Positions 26,441 to 36,031 are shown, counted from the first letter of the stretch. The stretch: 64,000 nt of DNA from Saccharopolyspora kobensis (GCF_900108315.1 NZ_FNVB01000009.1:248001-312000); one strand, 5' to 3'. The notes: generated from the sequence alone by a model not told the origin. Translations and numbers: made by a program.

Positions 26441-27094
26441 GTGAGTCACCACCGCGCCGCCCACCGGTCCAGCTCGGGGCGCACCCTGAGCCGGGTCCTG
26501 GTCGGCACGCTGCTGGTGGCGCTGCTGGTCGGCGGCGGCACCGCGTTCCGGGTGTGGCAGGTCGCGCGGTTCGACGACCGGCGGCCGGTGGACATCGTCG
26601 TCGTGCTCGGCGCCGCCCAGTACCACGGCAAACCCTCCGACGTGCTGGAGGCGCGGCTCAACCAGGCGCTGAAGCTGTACCGGGCCGGGCTGACGGAGTA
26701 CGTCGTGACCGTAGGCGGCAGGCAGACCGGCGACGCCTACACCGAGGCCCAGGCGGGCAAGAAGTGGCTGAGCGAGAACGGGGTGCCCGCCGATCACATC
26801 GTCGAGGTCGACGTCGGCGAGGACACCCTGGGCAGCGTGCAGGCCGTGGCCGATCTGGCCGCGGACCGCGGCTGGGACAGCGCGCTGATCGTGAGCGACC
26901 CGTGGCACTCGCTGCGGGCGCGGACGATGGCCAACGACCTCGGGCTGCAGGCGTGGGCTTCGCCCGCCCGCTCCGGCCCGGCGGTGCAGACCCGCGAGTT
27001 CCAGTTCCGCTACATCGTCCGGGAGACCGGCGCGCTGCTGTACTACCGGCTGACGCACGCCCCGGCCGAGCTCAACGGCGACGGCCTGGGCTGA
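26441..27094 (+). CDS. YdcF/SanA-family (DUF218) membrane-anchored protein
   Basis: A 217-residue protein with one N-terminal membrane anchor (RVLVGTLLVALLVGGGTAF) and a DUF218 domain: DIVVVLGAAQYHGKPS, YVVTVGGRQTGDAYTEAQAG, TLGSVQAVADLA and ALIVSDPWHSLRA. Members include ElyC/SanA, linked to envelope integrity; the enzyme activity is unknown. GTG at 26441 is used because the upstream frame is Arg/Ser-rich and without start context. Repeat copy D follows the stop. Confidence 0.82.
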   Translation: MSHHRAAHRSSSGRTLSRVLVGTLLVALLVGGGTAFRVWQVARFDDRRPVDIVVVLGAAQYHGKPSDVLEARLNQALKLYRAGLTEYVVTVGGRQTGDAYTEAQAGKKWLSENGVPADHIVEVDVGEDTLGSVQAVADLAADRGWDSALIVSDPWHSLRARTMANDLGLQAWASPARSGPAVQTREFQFRYIVRETGALLYYRLTHAPAELNGDGLG

Positions 27095-27107
27095 GGGCCG
27101 GTCCGGC

Positions 27108-27256
27108 GAACTCGTTCTGCGTGGCGGAACCTCAGTTCCCGCCTGGACTGCCGGTGCCCTTGTGCACGCAATGCACGGCGGCGTCCTCGCCAGGCGAACG
27201 CTGAGGACTCGCGGCGGTGCGAGCTGGGCTGAGCGGCTGCGCCGCTTCGAAGGCGA
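27108..27256 (+). repeat. Dispersed intergenic repeat, copy D (after the YdcF gene)
   Basis: Starts 13 bases after the stop with GAACTCGTTCTGCGTGGCGG, then AACCTCAGTTCCCGCCTGGA, CGTCCTCGCCAGGCGAACGC and GCGGCGGTGCGAGCTGGGC, ending in the hairpin AGCGGC-TGC-GCCGCT (27232-27246). Same orientation as in A, B, C and E relative to the upstream gene. Confidence 0.8.
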
Positions 27257-27353
27257 GAGGCCGGGGCGAGTTCTGACGCCACCCGGTGGGGCGGCCGCGA
27301 AACGCCTGCGGCCTGCGGCGATTCGTCGGGTTCCGGCCGTAGTCTGAACCGCG

Positions 27354-28634
27354 ATGGACACCACGCCCGGCTACCGCGCACACGATCTGCAACGGCTGCT
27401 GCCCGAGTCTCCGAAGCTCGCCCTGCCCGAGGGCGCGCGCTCGGACGACCGCACACCGTTCGCCCGCGACCGAGCGCGCGTGCTGCACTCGGCGGCGCTG
27501 CGCAGGCTGGCGGGCAAGACGCAGGTGGTCGGCCCGGAAGAGGGCGACGTGCCGCGCACCCGGTTGACGCACTCGCTGGAGGTCGCGCAGATCGGGCGGG
27601 GCATCGCCGCGGCGCTGGGCGCCGATCCGGACCTGGTCGACACGGCGGGGCTCGCGCACGACATCGGCCACCCGCCCTTCGGCCACAACGGCGAGCGCGC
27701 CCTCAACGACCTGGCCGGGGCCTGCGGCGGTTTCGAGGGCAACGCGCAGACGCTGCGGATCCTCACCCGGCTGGAACCGAAGCTGGCCGAATCCGGTGAC
27801 GTCGGCCGCGGGCTGAACCTGACCCGGGCGTGCCTGGACGCGGCGACCAAGTACCCGTGGCCGAAGCGGCCCGGCGAGGCCAAGTTCGGCGTGTACCCGG
27901 ACGACGTGGCGGTCTTCGAGTGGCTCCGGCAGGACGCCCCGGCGCAGCGCCGCTGCCTGGAGGCGCAGGTGATGGACTGGGCCGACGACGTGGCCTACTC
28001 GGTGCACGACGTCGAGGACGGGGTGCTGTCCGGCCGGATCTCGCTGCGCTCGCTGACCAGCGGTGATGAGCGCGCGGAGATCGTCCGGATGGCCGCGAAG
28101 TACTTCAGCGGCCCCGGCGACGCCTCGGGACTGCTGGATCACGCCGCGGCGGAGCTGGTGCGCTGGCCGGTGGTGGCGGCGGTGCTGGACTACGACGGCA
28201 CCTTCGCCGCGCAGGTGGCGCTCAAGCGGCTCACCAGCGAGCTCGTGGGCCGGTTCGTGGCCGCCGCGGTGACCGGCACGGTGCAGCGGTTCGGTCCGGG
28301 TCCGCTCACCCGGTACCGCGCTGACCTGGTCGTCCCCGAGCCGGTGGTGGCCGAGGTCGCGGTGCTCAAGGCGGTGGCGCTGCGGTACGTGATGAGCGAT
28401 CCGCAGCGGTTGCGGATGCAGGAGCGGCAGCGGTCGATGCTGGCGGAGCTGGTGGACGCCCTGGCCGAGGGCGCCCCGGAGTCGCTGGACCCGGCGATGG
28501 CGGCGGCGTGGCGGCGCGCCGGGGACGATGCCGCGCGGCTGCGGGTGGTGCTGGACCAGGTGGCCTCGCTGACCGACGCGCAGGCGGTGCGCTGGCATCG
28601 AAAGCATGTACGGAAAGTGCCCGAATCCGTGTGA
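27354..28634 (+). CDS. dgt: Deoxyguanosinetriphosphate triphosphohydrolase
   Basis: A 426-residue HD-domain dNTPase. The N-terminus has [35 protein letters not shown], and the HD motif [20 protein letters not shown] near residue 100. It cleaves dGTP (or dNTPs) to deoxynucleoside and triphosphate. ATG at 27354. In mycobacteria dgt lies directly next to dnaG; here a small gene, a serpin and an ECF sigma factor have come between. Confidence 0.93.
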   Translation: MDTTPGYRAHDLQRLLPESPKLALPEGARSDDRTPFARDRARVLHSAALRRLAGKTQVVGPEEGDVPRTRLTHSLEVAQIGRGIAAALGADPDLVDTAGLAHDIGHPPFGHNGERALNDLAGACGGFEGNAQTLRILTRLEPKLAESGDVGRGLNLTRACLDAATKYPWPKRPGEAKFGVYPDDVAVFEWLRQDAPAQRRCLEAQVMDWADDVAYSVHDVEDGVLSGRISLRSLTSGDERAEIVRMAAKYFSGPGDASGLLDHAAAELVRWPVVAAVLDYDGTFAAQVALKRLTSELVGRFVAAAVTGTVQRFGPGPLTRYRADLVVPEPVVAEVAVLKAVALRYVMSDPQRLRMQERQRSMLAELVDALAEGAPESLDPAMAAAWRRAGDDAARLRVVLDQVASLTDAQAVRWHRKHVRKVPESV

Positions 28635-28783
28635 CGTTCATCCGAAAGGGGTGAGTTGATCTGGGTTTCTCCTTGACGCTTACGCAGAGTGTCCGCTGGT
28701 AGGTCCCGACCGCCGGCGGTGCCCGACCCCCGAACACGCCAGCGGCCCGGCCCCCGACATCACCGGGTCGCGAGGAGACCCCG

Positions 28784-28969
28784 ATGCGCAACCGGCACTA
28801 CATCCAGAAGCTCGTCGTCGGCGGCGAGCCCTACGTCAACACGGACAACCTGGCCGACTGGGTCAACGACCTGCACTGGCAGGACCCGGCGGCCCAGCGC
28901 GCGGCCAGCTACATCGCCCAGGAACTCCGCCTGATGGGCCTGTCCGACATCGAAGAATCCCTCCGCTGA
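28784..28969 (+). CDS. Small hypothetical protein
   Basis: A 61-residue soluble protein, MRNRHYIQKLVVGGEPYVNT then ENLADWVNDLHWQDP-like sequence and AASYIAQELRLMG. No family recognised. CGAGGAG stands six bases before the ATG, and codon use matches the region, so it looks real. A TTGACG at about 28673 may be its -35 box. Repeat copy E follows. Confidence 0.6.
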   Translation: MRNRHYIQKLVVGGEPYVNTDNLADWVNDLHWQDPAAQRAASYIAQELRLMGLSDIEESLR

Positions 28970-28986
28970 CCGCTGCGGGTTTCCAG

Positions 28987-29115
28987 TCTCGTTCTGCGTT
29001 GCGGTGCGGGTGGCGGAAGCTCGGAGACCGCCTGGCCGCGGGCTCCCGCAGTCCCAACACGGCGAGCGGGCCGTCCTCGCCGAGCGACGTCTGAGAACCC
29101 GCGGCGGTGCGAGTT
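28987..29115 (+). repeat. Dispersed intergenic repeat, copy E (before the serpin)
   Basis: Starts 18 bases after the small gene's stop with TCTCGTTCTGCG, continues with GGGTGGCGGAAGCTCGGAGA, GGGCCGTCCTCGCC and GAGAACCCGCGGCGGTGCGA. The terminal AGCGGC/GCCGCT hairpin of the other copies is missing, so this copy is truncated. Confidence 0.7.
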
Positions 29116-29262
29116 GCGAGGGCGAGTCGTGCGCCTGCGGTGGCCAACCACGGTTCGCGTGGAAGCCAACGATTCGCGTGCGAGGGCGGCCGGGTGGGCC
29201 GGTCGGCTGGCAGACTCGGGATCAGCCCGGAGCCAGCCGACGCGGAACGGAGCCCAGCGGCC

Positions 29263-30357
29263 GTGAGCGAACACCTCGACTTCAGCCTGTCCCTGCACCG
29301 GAAGCTCGCCCCGCAGCCGGACGAGCAGTTCTGCTGGTCGCCGTACTCGGTGTCCAGCGCACTCGGCCTGGCCGCCGCCGCGACCGGCGGCCGGACCAGG
29401 GAAGAACTGATCACCGCCCTGCGCGCGGACCCGACCGCACTGCTCGACGTGCTCGGCGGCGCGGCCGAGCTGACCGCGGGCGGCGCGGCCGAACCACCGG
29501 TGCTGGCGGTGGCGAACACGCTGTGGGCGCACGAGGACCTGCACGTCGAGGAGTCCTACGTGCGCGCGCTCAAGGACTGGCCCGGCAGCGACGTGCGCAA
29601 CGCGCCGTTCCGCACCGACCCGGAGAAGTCCCGACGGCTGATCAACACCGACGTCGCGGAAACCACCCGGGAGCTGATCCCGGAGCTGCTGCCCGCCGGC
29701 TCGGTGCGCACGGACACGGTCGCCGCGCTGGTCAACGCGCTCTACCTGAAGGTCTCGTGGCGCGAGGCGTTCGACGAGCACGCCACCACCGCGCGTCCCT
29801 TCCACGCCCCGGCAGGCACCCGCGAGGTGTCGACGATGCACGTCACCAGGCGTTTCGGCTACGCCGCGGCGGATGGCTGGCAAGCGGTCAGCCTGCCCGC
29901 CGCCGGGGGAGTGGAGGCCGTGGTCCTGCTCCCGGACGAAGGCCTCGACCGGGCCGAGCCGGACCTCGACGCGGCCCGGCTGAGCGGACTCCTGGACGCG
30001 GTGAAGCAGCAGCGCGTGGAGCTGTTCCTGCCGAAGTTCGACGTCACCGGTGACGCCGAGCTGACCCAGCCGCTCGGTGCCCTCGGCGTCCACGACCTGT
30101 TCACCCCGGCTGCGGACTTCTCGCCGCTGACCGACCGGTCGTTGCGGGTCTCCGCGGTGCTGCACCAGTCGGTGCTGGAGGTGGACGAGAAGGGCCTGGA
30201 GGGCGCGGCGGCGACGGCGGTGATGATGCGCCTGACGGCGATCGTCCAGGAGCCCGAGCCGATCCGGGTCGAGGTCGACCGGCCCTTCCTGTTCCTGGTC
30301 CGCCACCAGGCCACCGGAGCCCTCTACTTCCTCGCCCGGATCACCGACCCGAGCTGA
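29263..30357 (+). CDS. Serpin-family protease inhibitor
   Basis: A 364-residue serpin, the usual full length. N-terminal FCWSPYSVSSALGLAAAATG matches the serpin start; LVNALYLKVSWREAF, the hinge EVDEKGLEGAAATAVMM near residue 310, and the C-terminal signature DRPFLFLVRHQATGALYFLA are all present. The small-residue hinge (GAAATA) suggests a working inhibitory loop. No signal peptide is visible, so it is probably cytoplasmic, meant for an internal protease. The reactive loop runs through MMRLTAIVQEPEP; target class cannot be read safely. It is inserted between dgt and dnaG and ends at a strong hairpin. Confidence 0.9.
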   Translation: MSEHLDFSLSLHRKLAPQPDEQFCWSPYSVSSALGLAAAATGGRTREELITALRADPTALLDVLGGAAELTAGGAAEPPVLAVANTLWAHEDLHVEESYVRALKDWPGSDVRNAPFRTDPEKSRRLINTDVAETTRELIPELLPAGSVRTDTVAALVNALYLKVSWREAFDEHATTARPFHAPAGTREVSTMHVTRRFGYAAADGWQAVSLPAAGGVEAVVLLPDEGLDRAEPDLDAARLSGLLDAVKQQRVELFLPKFDVTGDAELTQPLGALGVHDLFTPAADFSPLTDRSLRVSAVLHQSVLEVDEKGLEGAAATAVMMRLTAIVQEPEPIRVEVDRPFLFLVRHQATGALYFLARITDPS

Positions 30358-30361
30358 CAGC

Positions 30362-30404
30362 CCGTGAGCGCTTCGGGGGCCAGAACACCCCGAAGCGCTC
30401 ACGG
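30362..30404. terminator. Bidirectional terminator between serpin and ECF41 genes
   Basis: Perfect 17-bp stem CCGTGAGCGCTTCGGGG / CCCCGAAGCGCTCACGG with a nine-base loop, filling the gap of 47 bases between the convergent stops. It resembles the hairpin at 40272-40319 in its GTGAG-GCTTCG arm. Confidence 0.85.
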
Positions 30405-31292
30405 TCACCACGGGATCCGGGTGAGCTTGTCCGGGTTGACCACGTCGAAGATCTCCGCGGGCCGACCGTCGCGGATCGCGATGGTGAACACGCGCGGCGC
30501 GACCTCGGGAGAGCCGGGCAGCAGGACGCCGAGGTCGCCGTTGACCAGCACCAGGCGGATGTTCTCCAGCAGCTTGTCGTCGTACTTCTGCATGAGCCCC
30601 ACGGCGAACCGGGCCACCTTGTCGATGCCCACGACCGGGCGCCGGGCGGTGCGCGCCTTGCCGCCGCTGTCGCCGAGGACCACGACCGTCGGGTGCAGCG
30701 TGCGGGCGACCGCGTCGACGTCCTTCGACGCCAGCGCGGCGAGGAACGCCTCCACCACCCGCTGCTGCTCGGGCAGCGGCACCCGCTGCGGCGGGTCGGC
30801 GTCGGCCATCGCCCGCCGCGCCCGCGAGGCGTGCTGCCGGGCCGCGACGACGCTGCAACCGAGCACCTCGGCGATCTCGGCGAACGGCACCTCGAAGCCG
30901 TCGTGCAGCACGAAGGCCAGCCGCTGGTCCGGCGGCAGCTCGTGCAGCACGCGCAACGCGGCCATCCGCAGATCGTCCTGACCGGCCACGATGTCGCCCG
31001 GGTCGTCGTCGAGCGAGGTCACCAGCGGTTCCGGCAGCCACGGGCCGACGTACTGCTCGCGCTGCACCGCCGCCGAGCGCATCCGGTCCAGGCACAGCCT
31101 GCTGACCACCGTGGTCAACCAGGCGCCCAGGTCGCGGATGTCGTCGCGGTCGACCGTCGCCAGCCGCAGCCAGGCGTCCTGCACCGCGTCCTCGGCGTCG
31201 GCGATCCGGCCGGTGAGCCGGTAGCCGAGGCCGATCAGCCGGTTCCGGTGCTGGTCGAATTCCGCGGCGAGCTCGGTGCTGGTGACGGTCAC
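30405..31292 (-). CDS. ECF41-type sigma factor with SnoaL-like C-terminus
   Basis: A 295-residue ECF sigma factor. Region 2 is FDQHRNRLIGLGYRLTGRIA through DAEDAVQDAWLRLA; region 4 has LPPDQRLAFVLHDGFEVPF and EIAEVLGCSVVAARQHASRA. An extra C-terminal SnoaL-fold domain ends in DVVNPDKLTRIPW. The WLPEPL and NPDKL motifs define the ECF41 group, where the C-terminal domain replaces an anti-sigma factor. GTG at 31292. No typical ECF41 partner (carboxymuconolactone decarboxylase) lies next to it. Confidence 0.9.
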   Translation of the reverse strand: MTVTSTELAAEFDQHRNRLIGLGYRLTGRIADAEDAVQDAWLRLATVDRDDIRDLGAWLTTVVSRLCLDRMRSAAVQREQYVGPWLPEPLVTSLDDDPGDIVAGQDDLRMAALRVLHELPPDQRLAFVLHDGFEVPFAEIAEVLGCSVVAARQHASRARRAMADADPPQRVPLPEQQRVVEAFLAALASKDVDAVARTLHPTVVVLGDSGGKARTARRPVVGIDKVARFAVGLMQKYDDKLLENIRLVLVNGDLGVLLPGSPEVAPRVFTIAIRDGRPAEIFDVVNPDKLTRIPW

Positions 31293-31402
31293 GTCGATGA
31301 TTCTGCCGCAGCGGCAGCGCGAGCAGACCGAAGTGTGGCGCGCCAGCCTCCAGGAGCGGACACCTGGACGGTGCCGATCGCAATGCCCCTAGACTGGGCC
31401 GC

Positions 31403-33292
31403 GTGGCAGGCAGGATCCGGGAGAGCGACATCGCCGAAGTGCGCGATCGCATCCGGATCGACGACGTCGTAGGCGAATACGTCGCCCTGCGCAGCGCCGG
31501 GGGCGGCGCGCAGAAGGGCCTGTGCCCGTTCCACGACGAGAAGACGCCGTCGTTCAACGTGCGCCCCAGCCACGGCACCTTCCACTGCTTCGGCTGCGGC
31601 GAGGGCGGCGACGTCATCGCCTTCCTGATGAAGATCGAGCACCTCGGCTTCGTGGAGTCGGTCGAGCGGCTGGCCGATCAGGCGGGCATCCAGCTGCAGT
31701 ACGAGGGCGGCGCACCGGGGCCGAAGCGCGACCGCGGCACGCGGGCGCGGATGGTCGAGGCGCACCGCATCGCCGCCGAGTTCTACGCCGAGCAGCTGCG
31801 CTCGCCGGAAGCTCTGAAGGCCCGCGAATACCTGGCGGAGCGCGGTTTCGACGAGGCGGCGGCCCAGCGCTTCGGCTGCGGGTTCGCGCCCGCGGGCTGG
31901 GACAAGCTGACGAAGATCCTGCTGCAGAAGGGCTTCGAGCTCGACGAGCTGATCAAGTGCGGGCTCTCCAAGGAGGGCCGCCGCGGCCCGATCGACCGGT
32001 TCCACCGCCGGTTGCTGTGGCCGTTGAAGGATCTCGGCGGTGACGTGGTCGGTTTCGGCGCGCGCAGGCTCTTCGACGACGACCCGATCCAGGCCAAGTA
32101 CGTCAACACCTCGGCGACGCCGATCTTCAACAAGTCGCAGGTGCTGTTCGGCATCGACCTGGCCAAGCGGGAGATCGCCAAGCGCCGTCAGGCGGTGGTG
32201 GTCGAGGGCTACACCGACGTGATGGCGATGCACCTGGCCGGGGTGCCGACGGCGGTGGCCTCCTGCGGCACGGCCTTCGGCGACGAGCACATCGCGGTGC
32301 TGCGCAGGCTGATGCTGGACGACGACGTGTTCCGCGGCGAGGTGATCTTCACCTTCGACGGCGACGAGGCGGGAAAGAAGGCCGCGCTCAAGGCTTTCGA
32401 GGGCGAGCAGCAGTTCACCTCCCAGACGTTCGTGGCGATCACGCCGGACGGGATGGATCCGTGCGAGCTGCGCGAGGCCAAGGGCGACGCGGCGGTGCGC
32501 GATCTGGTGGCCCGCCGCCGGCCGCTGTTCGAGTTCGCCATCCGCAGCCTGCTCAACGAGCACGACCTGACCACCGTCGAGGGCCGGGTCGCCGCGCTGA
32601 AGCGGACGATTCCGCTGGTCCAGCAGATCAAGGACCAGAGCAGCAAGGAGAACTACGCGGTCCAGCTGGCCGGCTGGTCGGGCTGGCACAGCGAGAACGA
32701 CGTCGTGCGCCGGGTCAAGGGCGGCAGTGGACGACAGGCTCGGCCCGTGCGCAAGCAGGCCCCGAAGAACCAGGTCGCGCTGGGCATCGACGTCGACCTG
32801 CCGCGCAGGCCGCCGCGCAACGATCCCCGGCTGCTGGTGGAGCGGGAGGCGCTGAAGGCGGCGCTGCAGCTGCCTGCGCTGGCCGGGCCGACGTACGACG
32901 CGCTGCCGGAAGATGCCTTCACCGAGCGCGCTTACGCCGAGCTGCACCGCGCGATCCTGCTGGCCGGAGGCACCGCGTCCGGGCTCGACGGCGCTTCCCT
33001 GGTTGGCGCGGTGGCGCAGCAGTGCGGCAACGAGGTCGTCGCCCGGCTGCTCACCGAGCTCGTCGCGGAGCCGCTGGACGTGCAGAGCGATGACGGCCCG
33101 CGCTACGTCGCGGACTTGATCACTCGCATGCAGGAGCGCCTGGTCAGCAGGCAGATCGCGGACATCAAGTCGAACGTCCAGCGGATCTCGCCGGTGGAGG
33201 ACGCCGAGGAGTACAACGCGCTGTTCGGCGACCTCATCGCGCTGGAGGGCTACCGAAAGGCCCTGCTGGAAAAGATCATGGGGACGATGTGA
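31403..33292 (+). CDS. dnaG: DNA primase
   Basis: A 629-residue primase. The CHC2 zinc finger CPFHDEKTPSFNVRPSHGTF then HCFGCGEGGDVI is near residue 40, the catalytic Toprim domain has VVVEGYTDVMAMH and FDGDEAGKKAALKAF, and a C-terminal helicase-binding domain follows. It makes RNA primers for replication. GTG at 31403. Its stop overlaps the start of the next gene. Confidence 0.96.
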   Translation: MAGRIRESDIAEVRDRIRIDDVVGEYVALRSAGGGAQKGLCPFHDEKTPSFNVRPSHGTFHCFGCGEGGDVIAFLMKIEHLGFVESVERLADQAGIQLQYEGGAPGPKRDRGTRARMVEAHRIAAEFYAEQLRSPEALKAREYLAERGFDEAAAQRFGCGFAPAGWDKLTKILLQKGFELDELIKCGLSKEGRRGPIDRFHRRLLWPLKDLGGDVVGFGARRLFDDDPIQAKYVNTSATPIFNKSQVLFGIDLAKREIAKRRQAVVVEGYTDVMAMHLAGVPTAVASCGTAFGDEHIAVLRRLMLDDDVFRGEVIFTFDGDEAGKKAALKAFEGEQQFTSQTFVAITPDGMDPCELREAKGDAAVRDLVARRRPLFEFAIRSLLNEHDLTTVEGRVAALKRTIPLVQQIKDQSSKENYAVQLAGWSGWHSENDVVRRVKGGSGRQARPVRKQAPKNQVALGIDVDLPRRPPRNDPRLLVEREALKAALQLPALAGPTYDALPEDAFTERAYAELHRAILLAGGTASGLDGASLVGAVAQQCGNEVVARLLTELVAEPLDVQSDDGPRYVADLITRMQERLVSRQIADIKSNVQRISPVEDAEEYNALFGDLIALEGYRKALLEKIMGTM

Positions 33293-33819
33293 TCACCTGG
33301 CTGCGTCGGCTGGGCGCCCGGTTGAGCGGCACGGCCGAGCTGCCGGCCGACTTCGCCGGAGAGCTCGCGCCGGAGGAGCACGTCCTGGCGGTGGCCCGGA
33401 CGTCGGACGGTGCGCTGGTCGCCACGCACCTCGGCCTCTGGCTGCCGGAGGGACGCCGCATCGGCTGGCACCTGCTGAGCAAGGCCACCTGGAAGAACGG
33501 CGCGCTCACGCTGGTCGAGGCAGAGGAGACCGGCGATGCGGGTGGTGCGGTGCTGCTGCGCGACCTGCCGGACCGCCGCCTGCAGCTGACCGAGCCCAGG
33601 CGCCTGCCCGACGTCGTGCACGAGCGCGTGAACAAGTCGATCCGCTCCCGCCACCACCGCGACCTGCCCGGCGGGGGAGCGTGGTTCGTGCAGCGCAAAG
33701 TCCCCGGTCAGGACGGGATCGTGCTCCAGGTGCGGCCGGATCGGGGAGCGGACGAAGCAGCGGTCGCGGAGTTCGCCGCCACCGTCGTCGAGCAGCTGAA
33801 CCGCGCGAAAGAGCGCTGA
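33289..33819 (+). CDS. Conserved hypothetical protein downstream of dnaG
   Basis: A 176-residue soluble protein, [20 protein letters not shown] then [20 protein letters not shown] and [20 protein letters not shown]. Similar genes follow dnaG in related actinobacteria (from memory). Function unknown. GTG at 33289 overlaps the dnaG stop by four bases, so it is co-translated with primase. Confidence 0.75.
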   Translation: MITWLRRLGARLSGTAELPADFAGELAPEEHVLAVARTSDGALVATHLGLWLPEGRRIGWHLLSKATWKNGALTLVEAEETGDAGGAVLLRDLPDRRLQLTEPRRLPDVVHERVNKSIRSRHHRDLPGGGAWFVQRKVPGQDGIVLQVRPDRGADEAAVAEFAATVVEQLNRAKER

Positions 33820-33849
33820 TCGCTCGACATCCGAGCACCTCCAGGAATA

Positions 33850-33865
33850 CAGTACGAGCGTACTG
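33850..33865. promoter_or_regulatory. Palindrome in the tam promoter region
   Basis: Perfect inverted repeat CAGTACG-AG-CGTACTG, 15 bases before the tam ATG. The position suggests an operator overlapping the promoter; the regulator is unknown. Confidence 0.5.
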
Positions 33866-33880
33866 CTAGGGAGGCTCGGC

Positions 33881-34636
33881 ATGTGGGATCCGCAGAAGTA
33901 TCTGACGTTCAGCGAACAGCGGGACCGCCCGGCCCACGACCTGATGGCCAGGGTCGGGGCCGAGCGAGCGCGCCGGGTGGTCGACCTCGGCTGCGGCGCG
34001 GGCAACCTGACGTCGCTGCTCACCGACCGCTGGCCGGACGCCGAGGTCGAGGCCACCGACTCGTCCTCGGAGATGGTCGAAGCCGCGCGAGCCCGCGGAG
34101 TCCCCGCCCGCCTGGAGGACGTCCGGGACTGGAAACCGCTGCCGGACACCGATGTCGTGCTGTGCAACGCGGTCCTGCAGTGGGTTCCCGAGCACGTGGA
34201 ACTGCTGCGCCGCTGGCTGCCCGAACTGCCGTCGGGCGCCTGGTTCGCCTTCCAGGTCCCGGGCAACTTCGAATCGCCGTCCTACGTGGCGATCCGCGAA
34301 CTGCTCGCCGAGCCGCGCTGGCGAGGCCGGGCGGGCGTCCTGCGAGCCGACACGGTGCTCACGCCGGTGGGCTACGCCGACGCCCTCGCGGATCTCGGTG
34401 TTGCCGTGGACGCTTGGGAGACGACCTACGTCCACGCCCTGCAAGGCCCCGACCCGGTCCTGGAATGGGTGACGGGAACGGCGCTCCGCCCGGTCCGCGA
34501 CGCCCTGGGCGACGAGGAGTGGGAGGAATTCCGCGCCGAGCTCGCGTCCCGCCTCGCAACGGCCTACCCGCAGCGCCCCGACGGGGTGACGTGGTTCCCG
34601 TTCCGCCGCGTCTTCGCGGTGGTGCACCGCCTGTGA
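33881..34636 (+). CDS. tam: Trans-aconitate 2-methyltransferase
   Basis: A 251-residue class I SAM methyltransferase. N-terminal [20 protein letters not shown] is characteristic of Tam, SAM motif I is [15 protein letters not shown], motif [18 protein letters not shown], and [13 protein letters not shown] follows. It methylates trans-aconitate, an inhibitor of aconitase. AGGGAGG precedes the ATG. Monocistronic, with the palindrome at 33850 upstream. Confidence 0.92.
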   Translation: MWDPQKYLTFSEQRDRPAHDLMARVGAERARRVVDLGCGAGNLTSLLTDRWPDAEVEATDSSSEMVEAARARGVPARLEDVRDWKPLPDTDVVLCNAVLQWVPEHVELLRRWLPELPSGAWFAFQVPGNFESPSYVAIRELLAEPRWRGRAGVLRADTVLTPVGYADALADLGVAVDAWETTYVHALQGPDPVLEWVTGTALRPVRDALGDEEWEEFRAELASRLATAYPQRPDGVTWFPFRRVFAVVHRL

Positions 34637-34676
34637 CCTGCGAAGACACGCCGACGATCGATAAGAGGGGGGTCCC

Positions 34677-34706
34677 GTGAAAGCTCCGCGGGGGATGCGC
34701 TAAAGT
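34677..34706 (+). promoter_or_regulatory. Likely promoter of tRNA-Asn
   Basis: TAAAGT (34701-34706) as -10 box and GTGAAA (34677-34682) as a four-of-six -35 box, 18 bases apart. The -10 lies about 40 bases before the tRNA. Confidence 0.5.
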
Positions 34707-34747
34707 AGTCCATGTCAGCGAGACGAGCTGACGGAACAAAAGAACAT

Positions 34748-34820
34748 TCCTCCGTAGCTCAATTGGCAGAGCATTCGACTGTTAATCGAAGGGTTACTGG
34801 TTCGAGTCCAGTCGGAGGAG
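34748..34820 (+). tRNA. tRNA-Asn (anticodon GTT)
   Basis: A 73-base cloverleaf: acceptor TCCTCCG pairs with CGGAGGA, anticodon stem TTCGA/TCGAA encloses CTGTTAA with GTT at 34781-34783, and T arm ACTGG-TTCGAGT-CCAGT. Discriminator base is G and CCA is not encoded. A strong terminator follows. Confidence 0.96.
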
Positions 34821-34824
34821 CGCA

Positions 34825-34857
34825 AAGCCCCAGATCCACGATCTGGGGCTTCTTGTA
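34825..34857 (+). terminator. Rho-independent terminator after tRNA-Asn
   Basis: Perfect 12-bp stem AAGCCCCAGATC / GATCTGGGGCTT with a three-base loop followed by CTTGT, starting five bases after the tRNA. Confidence 0.85.
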
Positions 34858-34966
34858 TTGCGCTCTCGTCGGGCGCGCGCCGCGGGGTGGTGGCCGCCTG
34901 ACAGCGGTTGAGCCGGTGTTCACCGCCGTCATGGGATGTCGGTGGTTGTTGGCAGGCTTCCGGGTC

Positions 34967-36031
34967 ATGGGTGGTTCGGTGGTTCGGCGTTCGCTGGCCT
35001 TGCACTCCGTTCTTCGGCTCAAGCCGCACGACCTGTTGCGGCAGTGGGCCGATCTGGTCGGTCCGGAGACGTTGCCGGAGGAACCGGTGGCCGTGCTGGA
35101 GGCGCGGATCGCCGAGCTGGTGGGGACTCCCGCGGCGTTGTTCTTCCCCACCGGCGCGATGGCTCAGCAGGTGGCGTTGCGGGTGCACGCGCAGCGGCGG
35201 GGGCGGTGGACGTTCGCCGGGCATCCGCATCTGCACCTCGACAACTGGGAGCTGCAGGGTTACAACGCGGTTCACGGACTGCGGTTCCACCCGGTCGGGG
35301 ACCGGAATCAGCTGCTGCGCAAGGCGGATCTGGCCGCCGTCGGCGAACCGCTGGCCGCCGTGGTGTGGGAACTGCCGCAGCGGGATCTCGGCGGGCTGCT
35401 CCCGGAGTGGGAGCAGCTGTGCGAGCAGGTCGACCTGGTCCGGTCGCGCGGTGCGGCGGTGCACCTCGACGGTGGGCGGATCTTCGAAGCGCAACCGTTC
35501 TACGACCGCCCGCACGCGGAGATCGCCGGGCTCTTCGACACCGTCTACGTGTCGCTCTACAAGGGTCTGCAAGGTGTTCGCGGCGCCGTGCTGGCCGGCG
35601 ATGAGGAGACGGTGGCCGAGGCCGCGGTGTGGCGAAAGCGCCTTGGCGGTGCGATCCCGAACGCTTGGCCGTTGGCGCTGGGCGCGCTGGCAGGGCTGGA
35701 CCGGCTCGTGCCGCGGATGGCGGAGTTCCGCGATCACGCCGTCGCGATCGCCGCCGCGCTCAACGCGGACGGGACCGTGCGCGTGTTTCCCGATCCGCCG
35801 CAGACTCCGCTGTTCCACGTCCACGTTCCCGCCGCCAAAGCGGCGGTCGAGCGGGCCGGTGCCCGAATGCTCGCCGAGACGGGCACGCAGCTGTTCATCA
35901 AGGTCCGCTCATCGCCGGATCCGTCGCGGTGCTCGTTCGAGATCACGGTTGGCGAGAACGCGATGGAGTTCGACCCTGACGAGGTGGTGGAACTCGCCCG
36001 AGACCTGGTGAACCGAGCGCAGGCCGGATGA
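34967..36031 (+). CDS. Threonine-aldolase-like PLP enzyme (beta-eliminating lyase family)
   Basis: A 354-residue fold type I PLP enzyme. PAALFFPTGAMAQQVALRVH binds cofactor, AVHLDGGRIFEAQPFYDR carries the Asp that contacts PLP, and YVSLYKGLQGVRGAVLAGDE carries the PLP lysine. This pattern is that of low-specificity threonine aldolases, which cleave threonine to glycine and acetaldehyde; the first 30 residues are more like related lyases, so substrate is open. Start ATG at 34967 is uncertain; an in-frame ATG is at 34931. It ends toward the hairpin at 36199. Confidence 0.83.
   Translation: MGGSVVRRSLALHSVLRLKPHDLLRQWADLVGPETLPEEPVAVLEARIAELVGTPAALFFPTGAMAQQVALRVHAQRRGRWTFAGHPHLHLDNWELQGYNAVHGLRFHPVGDRNQLLRKADLAAVGEPLAAVVWELPQRDLGGLLPEWEQLCEQVDLVRSRGAAVHLDGGRIFEAQPFYDRPHAEIAGLFDTVYVSLYKGLQGVRGAVLAGDEETVAEAAVWRKRLGGAIPNAWPLALGALAGLDRLVPRMAEFRDHAVAIAAALNADGTVRVFPDPPQTPLFHVHVPAAKAAVERAGARMLAETGTQLFIKVRSSPDPSRCSFEITVGENAMEFDPDEVVELARDLVNRAQAG

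Noticed and set aside
34748-34820. tRNA-Asn as an integration site of a mobile element
   Set aside because: No integrase or repeated 3' tRNA end was found within the window; the change of gene content after it is only suggestive.
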